A stretch of 64,000 nucleotides of DNA, taken from NCBI RefSeq assembly GCF_009617995.1, contig NZ_CP044130.1, positions 124,001 through 188,000 of the forward strand. Reading direction: 5' to 3'. This document shows, piece by piece, positions 7,916 through 19,913 of the stretch. Both the position numbers and the translations under genes were made by a program. Every line of letters starts with the position of its first letter. Position 1 is the first letter of the stretch. The notes beneath the pieces were generated by a model, which did no database searches, was not told where the DNA came from, and was given only the letters and a program-made list of their open reading frames with translations. Source of the DNA: Halomicrobium sp. LC1Hm. GTDB taxonomy: Archaea > Halobacteriota > Halobacteria > Halobacteriales > Haloarculaceae.

Positions 7916-9100
7916 ATGGTACGCAGACGGCAACTACTCGCAAGTGGTGGCACTCTCATTGGAACAGCTCTCGCCGGTTGTCTCGGCGACACCAGCGGCT
8001 CGGAGGAGCCGACGACCACCACGACCACAGATCGGTCGACGACGACTCGCTCCCGATCGACGGACGGGACGGCGTCGTACACGGTGACGGTCGAACCGAA
8101 CCCATCGTACACGTTCGAAACAGTCCCGGAGACCTACGCGGCGATTCCGAGCGTCTGGATGGACATCGGCATGGCGCTGGGCATCCAGCCGACCGCGACA
8201 GCCAGTCTCGAACGCGCGCCGCTGAAGTACTACGACGCTCTCCCGAACGTCTCCTTCGAGGAAGACGAGGTGGTGAAACTCGCGTCCGACTCCGAATCCG
8301 GCTACGACAAGGAGAACTTCTACGCCGCCGACTGCGACGTTCACCTCATCGACCCGCGGATGCTGAAGTTCTTCGCGAACTGGAACGACTCCGACATCGA
8401 GGAGATCCGGACCGGCGTCGGGCCGTTCCTCGGATCGAGCATTCGGTTCGCGTCTTCTTCCGCCGTCGGCCGCGAGCCGTACTACCGACTCTACGGGGCC
8501 TTCGAGAAGGCCGCGGAGATCTTCCAGCGCCGCGAGCAGTTCGAAGCGTGGCAGTCGTTCCACGCCGACTTCATGTCGACGATCGAGGCGGGCCTCCCAC
8601 CGGAAGCCGACCGGCCGACGGTCGCCGCCATCTGGCGCGGCGTCAGGCCGGACTCCGGCCAGTTCCGTATCGCACCACTGGACCCGCTCCAGAACAACAC
8701 GCTCACCTACCGCCGGCTGGGCATGCGAGACGCCTTCGCCGGCAACGTGCCGGACGGTCCCATCGGGTACGAGGCGCTCCTCGACGCCGATCCGGACTAC
8801 ATCGGCGCTGTCGGTGGGCTCACGTCGCTCACTCACGACGAGTTCGTCGAGACCGTCGTCGAACCGTTCGAGGCCAACTCGAACGGACAGGACCTGACCG
8901 CCGTCCAGGAACGGAACCTCGTCCGGACCGGCGGTCAGTTCATGGGTCCGATCGTCGACCTCTTCTCGACGGAGGCACTCGCCAAGATGGTCTATCCGGA
9001 GTCCTTCGGCGAGTGGCCGGGATCGCCGGACGCAATCGAGCCGTCCGAACAGCTCTTCGACCGGCAGGCTCTCTCGGCGATCATCAACGGGAACTTCTAG
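7916..9100 (+). CDS. Iron(III)-siderophore ABC transporter substrate-binding lipoprotein
   Basis: This 394-residue extracytoplasmic receptor captures ferric-siderophore-type ligands for the permease and ATPase encoded next. The N-terminus has MVRRRQLLASGG (twin-arginine signal) followed by the lipobox LAGC, so the mature protein is probably a lipid-anchored Tat substrate. A Thr/Ser-rich linker then leads to a bilobal TroA/FhuD-type domain. It is the first gene of a three-gene operon (6-nt gap, then a 1-nt overlap). The operator at 7897 suggests induction by iron limitation. The exact ligand cannot be told from the sequence; cobalamin is the main alternative. Confidence 0.9.
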   Translation: MVRRRQLLASGGTLIGTALAGCLGDTSGSEEPTTTTTTDRSTTTRSRSTDGTASYTVTVEPNPSYTFETVPETYAAIPSVWMDIGMALGIQPTATASLERAPLKYYDALPNVSFEEDEVVKLASDSESGYDKENFYAADCDVHLIDPRMLKFFANWNDSDIEEIRTGVGPFLGSSIRFASSSAVGREPYYRLYGAFEKAAEIFQRREQFEAWQSFHADFMSTIEAGLPPEADRPTVAAIWRGVRPDSGQFRIAPLDPLQNNTLTYRRLGMRDAFAGNVPDGPIGYEALLDADPDYIGAVGGLTSLTHDEFVETVVEPFEANSNGQDLTAVQERNLVRTGGQFMGPIVDLFSTEALAKMVYPESFGEWPGSPDAIEPSEQLFDRQALSAIINGNF

Positions 9101-9106
9101 GCATCG

Positions 9107-10219
9107 ATGGCGAAGGGACTCGACGAACTCGCCGAGCGTTCCGCCGTCGGGCGTGACTGGTACGTGACCTCCAAACTCGCCGCACTCGCGCTCTGTAGCC
9201 TGGGGATCCTGCTGCTCGCCACCCTCCTGCAGGTGAGCTTCGGCGCGTATCCGCTGACACTCGGCGAGGCGTGGGCGACCGTCTTCGACCCGGCGATCCT
9301 GCTGAACGGGGACGTCTGGCACGCGTTTCTCCTCGGTGGCGACACCCCGGAGTGGTTCACGCGCCGACAGCTCGTCGTCTGGAACATCCGGCTCCCGCGG
9401 ATCCTCGTCGGCGTCCTCGTCGGTGCGAACCTCGCGGTCTCGGGCGCGATCTTCCAGATCGTCACGCGCAACGAACTCGCCAGCCCCTACATCCTCGGCG
9501 TGAGCGACGGCGCTGGCCTGGTCGTGCTCCTCACGCTGACGGCCTTCTCCGGCTTGCTCCCGCTGTTGCCGGTGTTGGCCGCAGCCGGCGGGGGCGCTGC
9601 GTTCTTGCTCGTCTACGTCATCGCCTGGAAGAACGGGACCAGTCCCGTCCGGCTGGTACTTGCCGGCGTCGTGGTCGGGACCGTCTTCGGGTCCGTCCAG
9701 CGAGCACTGTTTTTCTTCATCGACAATCTCGGTGTCGTCATGTCGGCCCAGACGTGGCTCTCCGGGTCGCTCCTGGGAACCGACTGGGCACAGGTCCGCA
9801 TCGCGCTCCCGTTTACCGTGCTCGCGATGCTCCTGGCCTTCGCCGTGACCCGAGAGCTCGACGTGTTACTGCTTGGCGAAGAGACTGCCGAGTCGCTCGG
9901 CATGCCCGTCGAGAAGGTCCGCTTTGCCGTCGCCGGCATCGCCATCCTCTCGACGGCCGCCGCAATCGCCGTGGCGGGGCTCGTGGGCTTCGTCGGCCTG
10001 ATCGTCCCCCACATGGTTCGCAACATCGTCGGCAGTGATTCCCGACGGCTCCTCGCCGGCTGTCTCTTCCTGGGGCCGACGCTGCTGGTCGGTGCCGACG
10101 TTGGCGCACGTCTCGCCCTGAGCCCGATACAGCTCCCCGTCGGGATCATCACCGGGCTCGTCGGTGGGCCGTACTTCCTCTACCTGATGCGCAAGAAAGA
10201 GAAGTTGGGTGAGGTCTGA
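9107..10219 (+). CDS. FecCD-family ABC transporter permease
   Basis: This 370-residue integral membrane protein is the channel of the siderophore importer. It has about ten hydrophobic helices and the conserved FecCD signatures LRLPRIL-like (here NIRLPRILVGVLVGANLAVSG), ILGVSDGAGL, and the ATPase-coupling region GFVGLIVPHMVRNIVGSDSR near residue 290. It starts 6 nt after the receptor gene and overlaps the ATPase gene by one base (TGATG). A single permease gene implies a homodimer. The N-terminal extension before the first helix is slightly longer than in bacterial FecD. Confidence 0.95.
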   Translation: MAKGLDELAERSAVGRDWYVTSKLAALALCSLGILLLATLLQVSFGAYPLTLGEAWATVFDPAILLNGDVWHAFLLGGDTPEWFTRRQLVVWNIRLPRILVGVLVGANLAVSGAIFQIVTRNELASPYILGVSDGAGLVVLLTLTAFSGLLPLLPVLAAAGGGAAFLLVYVIAWKNGTSPVRLVLAGVVVGTVFGSVQRALFFFIDNLGVVMSAQTWLSGSLLGTDWAQVRIALPFTVLAMLLAFAVTRELDVLLLGEETAESLGMPVEKVRFAVAGIAILSTAAAIAVAGLVGFVGLIVPHMVRNIVGSDSRRLLAGCLFLGPTLLVGADVGARLALSPIQLPVGIITGLVGGPYFLYLMRKKEKLGEV

Positions 10220-11094
10220 TGGCGGGCGATCACCGTTCGCGCAAGTCGGGGACCGACGACCGCACGGACGACGCGACGCCCGACCGAAGCCCGCCGACGA
10301 CGGCGGTCCGTGGGACGGATCTCGTCGTGGCCTACGGCGACACGTCCGACCCGGTCATCGATGGCGAGTCGATCGACATCCCGACCGACGAGGTGACCGC
10401 GCTCATCGGGCCCAACGGCAGCGGGAAGAGCACCCTGTTGAAAGGACTCGCACACAGGCTCGAACCGGACCGCGGGACGGTTCTGCTCGACGGGCGAGCG
10501 GTCGACTCGTTCGGCACGAAGGCGCTGGCTCGGAAACTGGGGCTGCTCTCTCAGGAGAACGTGGCACCCGAGGGGATCTCTGTCGCCGACCTCGTCGAAC
10601 GCGGTCGGTATCCCCACTGTGGCTTTTTCGACTCGCTGTCGGACACGGACCACGCCGCCGTCGACGACGCGATACGGCTGGCCGGCATCGACCACCTCCG
10701 GGAACGGGACGTGGGCAGTCTCAGCGGCGGCCAAGAGCAACTCGTGTGGATCGCGATGGCGCTCGCACAGGACACCGACGTGGTGTTGCTCGACGAACCC
10801 ACGACGTTCCTGGACCCCCACCACCAGCTCGAAGTGATGCAGATCGTCGAGACGCTGCGGGACGAAAGCGACACGACCGTCGTCCTCGTTCTCCACGACA
10901 TCGGGCAGGCGGCCCGCTACGCCGACCACGTCGTGGCGCTCAAAGACGGGGCGGTGTACGCCCGCGGCCCCCCCGAGTCGATCGTGACGCCGGCCCTGCT
11001 CGCCGACGTCTTCGAGATCGAAGCGACGGTCGTCGAGACCGAACACGGCCCTCGGATCGTCCCGCTCGATCCCATTCACGACGACTCCACGTAG
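10219..11094 (+). CDS. Iron-siderophore ABC transporter ATP-binding protein
   Basis: This 291-residue cytoplasmic ATPase energises the importer. The motifs are in order: Walker A GPNGSGKST (about 64-72), Q-loop LLSQENVAPEG, signature LSGGQEQLVWIAMALAQ, Walker B VVLLDEPTTFLD and the H-loop VLHDIGQAARY. It has the FecE/FhuC length plus an acidic/basic N-terminal extension of about 25 residues. It is the last gene of the operon. Confidence 0.95.
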   Translation: MAGDHRSRKSGTDDRTDDATPDRSPPTTAVRGTDLVVAYGDTSDPVIDGESIDIPTDEVTALIGPNGSGKSTLLKGLAHRLEPDRGTVLLDGRAVDSFGTKALARKLGLLSQENVAPEGISVADLVERGRYPHCGFFDSLSDTDHAAVDDAIRLAGIDHLRERDVGSLSGGQEQLVWIAMALAQDTDVVLLDEPTTFLDPHHQLEVMQIVETLRDESDTTVVLVLHDIGQAARYADHVVALKDGAVYARGPPESIVTPALLADVFEIEATVVETEHGPRIVPLDPIHDDST

Positions 11095-11201
11095 GGCGGC
11101 TAGGAGACGACAGCAGAGAGACGAGCGTGCTGTCTTCGTGGACTCAAAGCCGTCTTTGAACCTTCCACAGACCGATGGCGTTCCCACTCTGACACTGTGG
11201 T

Positions 11202-12152
11202 ATGGAACGCAGAGCGTTTCTGACGACGATCGGTGTCGGACTGACGGCGGCTAGTGGCTGTCTCTCTTCTGGGAGTGCGAACTCACAGACGACTGACCCT
11301 TCGACGGACACGACGGAGTCGACCGAGCGTGATCGATTCGAGGCGACACTCGTCGAAGCCGACGAGACTGTCGAACGCACCGTCGGCACGGGCGCCCTCG
11401 AAGAGCGCGGCCGCCGTCGGCCCCACCGCGTCGCGGTCACGAACTCGGGCGACGAGCCCAAACAGGTAACTGTCTCTCTCGAACGGTCGGGTACCACCGT
11501 TCTGGACGAGGTGTTCACACTCCGATCGGCGGCAACAGTCGGCGTCGCGCTCACGGAACTGGGCAGCTACGACCTCACAGTGACCGTGCCAGCAGCCGAC
11601 GCGACGGAGACGATCTCTCTCGGTCCCGATCGCTTTACGTGTAACGTGACGAAAACGTCGATCGGGATACAGGACGGTGGCGCTCTCGACGTACTGTCCA
11701 CGTCCACGCGCATGGCCTGCCCCGGTGTCGTCACCGAACGCGTCTCGGCTGACGCCGTCGCCTCACGTACGCTCGGCGACGATTCGAGCGACGACGACCC
11801 GGAGGAGACGACGCACGGCGTCTCCCTCCGAAACGAATCCGACCAGACCTGGACGGCTCGTCTCCTCGTCGACAGCGACGCCGGGCCCCTGTTCGACGGC
11901 GTGTACACCGTCGCGCCGGGCGGACGTGTCCGGCTCACGCTCGCCGAACGTGGCAGCTACTCCATCTTTTTCGACGTGCTCGAAACCGGTGGGACTGCGA
12001 CCGAACCTGTTCCGTCTTCGTCGTTCGACTGCAACGAGTCCTCGACGCGGGCGACGATCGACGCCGACGGCGAACTGTCCGTGAGTACGATGACGACGCT
12101 CATGGCCTGTCCCGAGCCGACCCCGGATACGACGACGAACTCCTCGTCGTAG
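11202..12152 (+). CDS. Lipoprotein with two tandem copies of a Cys-containing beta domain
   Basis: This is a 316-residue protein. MERRAFLTTIGVGL is a twin-arginine signal and the following ASGC is a lipobox. The mature part contains two repeats of about 115 residues, each with an Ig-like or beta-sandwich feel and each ending in a matching tail: DRFTCN...RMACPG in repeat one and SSFDCN...LMACPE in repeat two. The paired cysteines in each repeat could form a disulfide outside the cell. It follows the siderophore operon by 107 nt and may belong to it or to a separate unit. I recognise no catalytic residues; function unknown. Confidence 0.8.
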   Translation: MERRAFLTTIGVGLTAASGCLSSGSANSQTTDPSTDTTESTERDRFEATLVEADETVERTVGTGALEERGRRRPHRVAVTNSGDEPKQVTVSLERSGTTVLDEVFTLRSAATVGVALTELGSYDLTVTVPAADATETISLGPDRFTCNVTKTSIGIQDGGALDVLSTSTRMACPGVVTERVSADAVASRTLGDDSSDDDPEETTHGVSLRNESDQTWTARLLVDSDAGPLFDGVYTVAPGGRVRLTLAERGSYSIFFDVLETGGTATEPVPSSSFDCNESSTRATIDADGELSVSTMTTLMACPEPTPDTTTNSSS

Positions 12153-12688
12153 TACGACCTGGCCACTCTACGAGCTGTTTTCGCTGTCTGTGGTGTCGCA
12201 GTGCTGTTCGACTCTCGGACACCGTCCGATCGAACCTCCCCACGTCGCCGTGAACGCCCGTTGTCTCAGAGAAGTTCTCCGAGCGTCCCCCTACACCCCG
12301 AAATCGGCGACTCCAGCCTCGGGACCCTCCCCGCCGCTGTCCTGTGGTTTCACTACCCACGCCGTGTTCGAACCGTTGGCCTTTTATAGTCTCCTCTCTC
12401 AAGATTATATCCGTACGAGGGATGACGGACGCCGGGTCGCTGCCCGCTACGTCACCCCGGCTCTCGGCGACTTCGGTCGTCGGCGAGTAGCGAGCGAGCG
12501 TGTTTCCGATCGCCGCCTCGCGGTGGTCGACACGCTCGCAAAGGATGAGGATCTCACCCCTGCGGTCCGCCGTCAAGATGAGATCTGATGTGAGCCCTGA
12601 CGGACCCAACACGATGTAGCTGGGGAGGGATACCCCAGCGTTTGCTTCCGACGGAGTGACACCTTTCCGCCGCTGACTATGTCAGCAC
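12153..12688 (+). promoter_or_regulatory. rRNA operon promoter and leader region (no supported protein gene)
   Basis: This 536-bp stretch precedes 16S. A good TATA-like element CTTTTATAG occurs at about 12381-12389 and a second, ATTATATCC, at about 12404-12412. The leader then carries the 5' arm of the 16S processing stem at 12589-12612 and a GGGGAGGGATACCCC hairpin just before 16S. An open frame of 132 codons lies here, but its composition is not that of a haloarchaeal protein. Confidence 0.5.
12589..12612 (+). other. 16S processing stem, 5' arm
   Basis: TGTGAGCCCTGACGG plus CAACAC in this segment pair with 14244-14266 (GTGTTGAGCCGTCAGGG and CTCACA) across the 16S gene, leaving small bulges. 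Archaeal pre-16S is excised at such stems by the splicing endonuclease. Confidence 0.75.
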
Positions 12689-14161
<1,473 letters not shown>

Positions 14162-14243
14162 ACTGAACGGGACCAGGCCGACGCGCCTGGCCCACCTGCT
14201 GTTACCGTTGGTCGAGCGCGACCAACAATCTGGTCGGAAGACC

Positions 14244-14266
14244 GTGTTGAGCCGTCAGGGCTCACA
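14244..14266 (+). other. 16S processing stem, 3' arm
   Basis: This segment is the reverse complement of 12589-12612 apart from a short bulge. It lies 83 nt after the 16S 3' end in the spacer. Confidence 0.75.
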
Positions 14267-14267
14267 A

Positions 14268-14325
14268 GACCTATCCGAGGCGGATCTCCCTTTCGAGGGA
14301 GGCTGGGTGCAACTCCCAGCGGGTC
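14268..14325 (+). pseudogene. Degenerate tRNA-like cloverleaf in the 16S-23S spacer (tRNA-Ala relic?)
   Basis: Haloarchaeal spacers commonly hold tRNA-Ala(TGC). Here a short cloverleaf-like fold remains: closing stem GACC/GGTC, a mini-arm TCCG/CGGA with a 3-nt loop, an arm CTCCC/GGGAG with a 6-nt loop TTTCGA, and an arm CTGGG/CCCAG with a 7-nt loop TGCAACT followed by CGGGTCC. The last two arms resemble the anticodon and T arms of haloarchaeal tRNA-Ala, but the TGC anticodon is gone, the T-loop is not TTCRANY, and the variable loop is missing. It is therefore not a functional tRNA. Confidence 0.5.
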
Positions 14326-14479
14326 CGTACCTCGTAGCAGTTCCGAACCGAGCCCCTTAAGTGTGGGACGGCGCTCGGATCTGGTACGAAGACCAGTGCA
14401 CTACCCCGTGCAAGCGCGGGTAGGAAGGGTCGATGTACAGACCGGGTCGCACCGGCTGTACTGATGACACCGCGTGTAC

Positions 14480-14526
14480 GTGCGATCCAGGCGTCCACTG
14501 GACTCGTGCAATTTCATCGAGTCACA
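14480..14526 (+). other. 23S processing stem, 5' arm
   Basis: GTGCGATCCAG, CTGGACTCGTGCAA and ATCGAGTCACA in this segment pair in order with 17462-17504 downstream of 23S, interrupted by 7-nt loops (GCGTCCA against GCGTTAG) and a one-sided TTTC bulge. The interruption near the middle is where the splicing-endonuclease bulge-helix-bulge site is expected. Confidence 0.75.
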
Positions 14527-14538
14527 ACCAAATTTGAC

Positions 14539-17455
<2,917 letters not shown>

Positions 17456-17461
17456 TTGCAC

Positions 17462-17504
17462 TGTGACTCGATTTGCACGAGTCCAGGCGTTAGCTGGATC
17501 GCAC
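17462..17504 (+). other. 23S processing stem, 3' arm
   Basis: TGTGACTCGAT, TTGCACGAGTCCAG and CTGGATCGCAC are complementary to the three blocks of the 5' arm at 14480-14526. Confidence 0.75.
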
Positions 17505-17517
17505 GTATTGCGCGGAG

Positions 17518-17558
17518 ACCGAGACTGGTAGTTTCGCGGTTCGATTCCGTGACTCGGC
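17518..17558 (+). pseudogene. tRNA-like mini-fold between 23S and 5S
   Basis: A canonical T arm (CGCGG stem, loop TTCGATT, CCGTG stem; 17535-17551) is flanked by CCGAG (17519-17523) and CTCGG (17553-17557), which can pair as an acceptor. Only 11 nt lie between the 5' acceptor strand and the T arm, so the D and anticodon arms are missing. It may be the remnant of a tRNA gene deleted in the middle, or a processing signal. Confidence 0.35.
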
Positions 17559-17559
17559 G

Positions 17560-17682
17560 TAAAGGCGGCCATAGCGGCAGGGAAACACCCGTACCCATCC
17601 CGAACACGGCGGTTAAGCCTGCCAGCGTTCCGGTGAGTACTGGGGTGTGCGAACCCCTGGGAAAGCCGGTTCGCCGCCTGCT
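17560..17682 (+). rRNA. rrf: 5S ribosomal RNA
   Basis: The segment TAAAGGCGGCCATAGCGGC... CCCGTACCCATCCCGAACACGG... GTTCGCCGCCTGC matches haloarchaeal 5S over its whole length of about 122 nt. The terminal helix AGGCGGC/GCCGCCT pairs. It is the last gene of the operon; no tRNA-Cys follows. Confidence 0.95.
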
Positions 17683-17695
17683 ATTCATACTGCAG

Positions 17696-17727
17696 AGCCC
17701 GCAGCCGTGGTGGCTGTGGGCTTTTTT
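17696..17727 (+). terminator. Hairpin with T-run after 5S
   Basis: AGCCCGCAGCC pairs with GGCTGTGGGCT around a 4-5 nt loop and is followed by TTTTTT. It is placed 14 nt after 5S and is the probable end of the rRNA transcript. The 260 bp after it (17728-17989) contain no gene that I can support. Confidence 0.7.
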
Positions 17728-17989
17728 CATATCGATTGGGGAGCGATGGTGCCCGGTCCCTCCGTCTTCTGAGAGACATCGCTCCGATGGGGGTTGCTCG
17801 TTGCAGTCGTGTGAAGACCATGTCGACGTCTCCGTCCGGATCAGTGATCCTCCTCGCTCGTGACGAGGGCCACCGGGCGCGACAGTGCTTCGACGCATGC
17901 AAAAGCCAGTGGGTCGCTGGTCGCGCGTGCCGTCTCGGTTCGCTTCGCACACCTGCGAGTCCATCGTCGTTCGCTGCGTGGGTCGTGGT

Positions 17990-18136
17990 CTACGAGCTCG
18001 GGCCTCCAGTGACGGTCCAGAACAGACTCTCGATGGACTTGCCGAGGAAGTATCCGACGATGGCCCACAGCACGCCACTCTCGACGCCGTACAACCCGAA
18101 CCCGACAGCACTGTACAGCAGCGCGCACGCGATCAC
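17990..18136 (-). pseudogene. Small membrane protein, C-terminal part (other half at 49996)
   Basis: On the minus strand a hydrophobic reading frame, VIACALLYSAVGFGLYG through WAIVGYFLGKSIESLF, ends at the stop at 17990. It has no proper 5' end: upstream it runs straight into the ABC ATPase fragment on the other strand. Its missing N-terminus (MKQSMIDRPVIACA) is found 31.9 kb away at 49996-50036; joining the two through the shared 14-bp sequence gives an intact protein of 57 residues with two membrane helices. An in-frame ATG at 18142 could still allow translation of a 50-residue version. Confidence 0.7.
18123..18136. repeat. 14-bp inversion breakpoint repeat, left copy
   Basis: GCGCACGCGATCAC here is the exact reverse complement of 50023-50036. 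Two different genes change identity precisely at this sequence. Confidence 0.8.
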
Positions 18137-18701
18137 GAACATCCTCCTGCTGGACGAACCCATGACGGGACTGGACGCCAAGCTCAAGGATCGGCTCCGG
18201 CGCGAGATCGGGAGCCTGCTCGACGAGTTGGGCGTCACCGCGCTGTACGTGACCCACGACCAGGAGGAGGCGATGGCGATGTGTGACCGGATCACGGTGC
18301 TGAACGACGGCCGCCTCGAACAGGTCGGCACGCCTCGCGAGATCTACGAGTCGCCCGCAAACGAGTTCGTCGCCGGATTCGTCGGCTCGGCGAATCTGCT
18401 CGACGCACAGCTGGACGACGGCACGGTCGACCTGGGGTTTACGCGCGCGGTCGCGGACGACACGAGCGGGGACGCGACGGTCGTCGTCCGGCCCGACGAC
18501 ATCGCGGTCGGCAGCGGTTCGATCCCGGTGACGATCCGGGAGTACCAGTATCTCGGTGAGACGACCAGCGCTGTCGGGGAGTTGCCCGACGGACGGCAGT
18601 TGCGCTTGCGCCTGAACGGCACCGCCGAGGAGACGACCGTCGGAACCACGGTTTCGGTTGCGATCGACCCCGACGGCGTCGCTGTCGTCGACACCGCCTG
18701 A
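18123..18701 (+). pseudogene. ABC transporter ATPase, C-terminal half (other half at 50023-50417)
   Basis: The frame starts abruptly at AHAITNILLLDEP (Walker B) and continues through the D-loop, the switch histidine (YVTHDQEEAMAM) and a C-terminal TOBE domain (FVGSANLL, VRPDDI) to the stop at 18701. Walker A, the Q-loop and the signature are absent here. They are present on the minus strand at 50023-50417, ending in GGQQQRVGLARAHAIT. Fusing the halves through the 14-bp repeat restores the frame exactly. The family is the CUT1/iron/sulfate/thiamine group with TOBE. It cannot be functional as it stands. Confidence 0.85.
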
Positions 18702-18720
18702 CCGCGCGCGGACAGCGGTG

Positions 18721-18840
18721 TCAGGGCAGGTAGGTCGCGAGGAAGTTCACGAGCCGATCCAGCCACTCGATTTTCCCGTCGTCCGTCTCGGAGTCTTCCT
18801 CCTCTCGTGTCACGGGCCGAGCGACGCCCGCCTGGGGCAT
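18721..18840 (-). CDS. Possible small protein (39 aa)
   Basis: A short reading frame from the ATG at 18840 encodes a very acidic stretch (TREEEDSETDDGKIE) followed by a hydrophobic amphipathic segment WLDRLVNFLATYLP. Both composition and codon third-position GC look haloarchaeal. It sits between the ABC ATPase fragment and the SDR gene, with a 9-bp inverted repeat 44 nt upstream. No family recognised. Confidence 0.45.
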   Translation of the reverse strand: MPQAGVARPVTREEEDSETDDGKIEWLDRLVNFLATYLP

Positions 18841-18883
18841 ATATTCTGCTGTCGTGAGGGCGGCAGCAGCGGACATTTCAGAT

Positions 18884-18907
18884 TAGCTTAGCAGCTGAGC
18901 TAAGCTA
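18884..18907. promoter_or_regulatory. Inverted repeat TAGCTTAGC-N6-GCTAAGCTA
   Basis: Perfect 9-bp arms are separated by AGCTGA, between the SDR gene's stop (19010) and the 39-aa frame (start 18840). It may be an operator for the small frame or a terminator-like hairpin for the SDR gene; there is no T-run. Confidence 0.4.
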
Positions 18908-19009
18908 TATTCTGGCGAGCCGTCGATCGCGGACGCCCGTTGCTGTACGGCGACGTTACGCCGTCGGAGCGAGGCAGGGCCGCCGTTCTGGGACGCGAGA
19001 ATCCGCCGT

Positions 19010-19759
19010 CTACTGCTGGGTCTCGCCGCCGTCGACCGGGAGGGCGTGGCCGGTGACGAACGACGCCTCGTCGGAGCACAGCCAGACGACGGCGCTCGCC
19101 ACTTCGTCCGGGGAAGCGGCCCGCTCCATCGGGACCTCCTCGACGACCGCGGTGCGTTCCGCCTCGGACATCGACGCCAGCGCGGGCGTCTCGACGATCG
19201 TCGGACAGACCGCGTTGACGTGAACGCCCTCCGTCGCGGTTTCGAGGGCGGCCGTCCGGGTCAGACCGACGACGCCGTGTTTGCTGGCGGCGTACGGTGA
19301 CCGGCCGGGACTGCCACGGAGCCCGGCCTTCGAAGACACGTTGACGATCGCGCCGCCACCGGAGTCCGAGAGTGCGGGAATCTCGTGTTTCATGCCGGCC
19401 CAGACGCCGGTCAGGTTCACGTCGAGGACGCGCTGCCACTCGTCTTCGTCGATCTCCGGGAGCGGGGCCGGCGTGTTCCCGATCGCGGCGTTGTTGACCG
19501 CGTAGTCGAGTCGACCGTACTCGTCGAGCGTGGCCTCGACGAGCGCGGCGATCGAGTCGCTCTCGCTGGTGTCGACCTCGACGAAGGTCGCGTCGCCGTC
19601 GTCGGCTTCGATCTGTTCGACGGTCGCTGGACCGCCCGTCGTGTCGATGTCGGCGACGACGACGGTTGCCCCCTCGGCGGCGAACCGCGTGGCAGTTGCG
19701 CGACCGATCCCCGATCCTGCACCGGTGACGAGTGCGACGGTGTTCTCGAAGTCGTACAT
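19010..19759 (-). CDS. Short-chain dehydrogenase/reductase
   Basis: This is a 249-residue NAD(P)-dependent oxidoreductase of the classical SDR family. The cofactor motif TGAGSGIG is at 12-19, NNAA at 89-92, the catalytic Ser at 142/143, and YAASK with Tyr156 and Lys160. Asp37 after the second strand (VVADID) favours NAD over NADP. The substrate is unknown; related proteins act on sugars, sugar acids and hydroxy acids, and the nearby carbohydrate locus makes this plausible. Its promoter is enclosed by an 8-bp inverted repeat (19762-19792). Confidence 0.93.
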   Translation of the reverse strand: MYDFENTVALVTGAGSGIGRATATRFAAEGATVVVADIDTTGGPATVEQIEADDGDATFVEVDTSESDSIAALVEATLDEYGRLDYAVNNAAIGNTPAPLPEIDEDEWQRVLDVNLTGVWAGMKHEIPALSDSGGGAIVNVSSKAGLRGSPGRSPYAASKHGVVGLTRTAALETATEGVHVNAVCPTIVETPALASMSEAERTAVVEEVPMERAASPDEVASAVVWLCSDEASFVTGHALPVDGGETQQ

Positions 19760-19761
19760 CG

Positions 19762-19792
19762 ACTACTTGTATTGAATATTTAGTCAAGTAGT
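19762..19792. promoter_or_regulatory. Inverted repeat ACTACTTG-N15-CAAGTAGT around a TATA-like core
   Basis: The perfect 8-bp arms begin 3 nt upstream of the SDR start codon and enclose TATTGAATATTTAGT, so a bound dimer would cover the core promoter. Confidence 0.45.
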
Positions 19793-19913
19793 TTCTGGTA
19801 TCGGGCCTCAATGGTGAACACGAGCATTACTGTCGAGTGATTCGCCGTTTTCCGAAGGCGGCAGATATAAGTATTGACTATTTCTTCGTAACGGACGAAG
19901 CCACCCGTCGACA

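Noticed and set aside
12190-12588. 132-codon open frame in the rRNA leader
   Set aside because: The composition is Arg/Ser/Cys-rich rather than acidic, and it overlaps the promoter and the 16S processing stem.
17736-18122. N-terminal extension of the ABC ATPase frame back to 17736
   Set aside because: The extension has no Walker A or other ABC similarity and is antisense to the membrane protein fragment; the frame is merely open.
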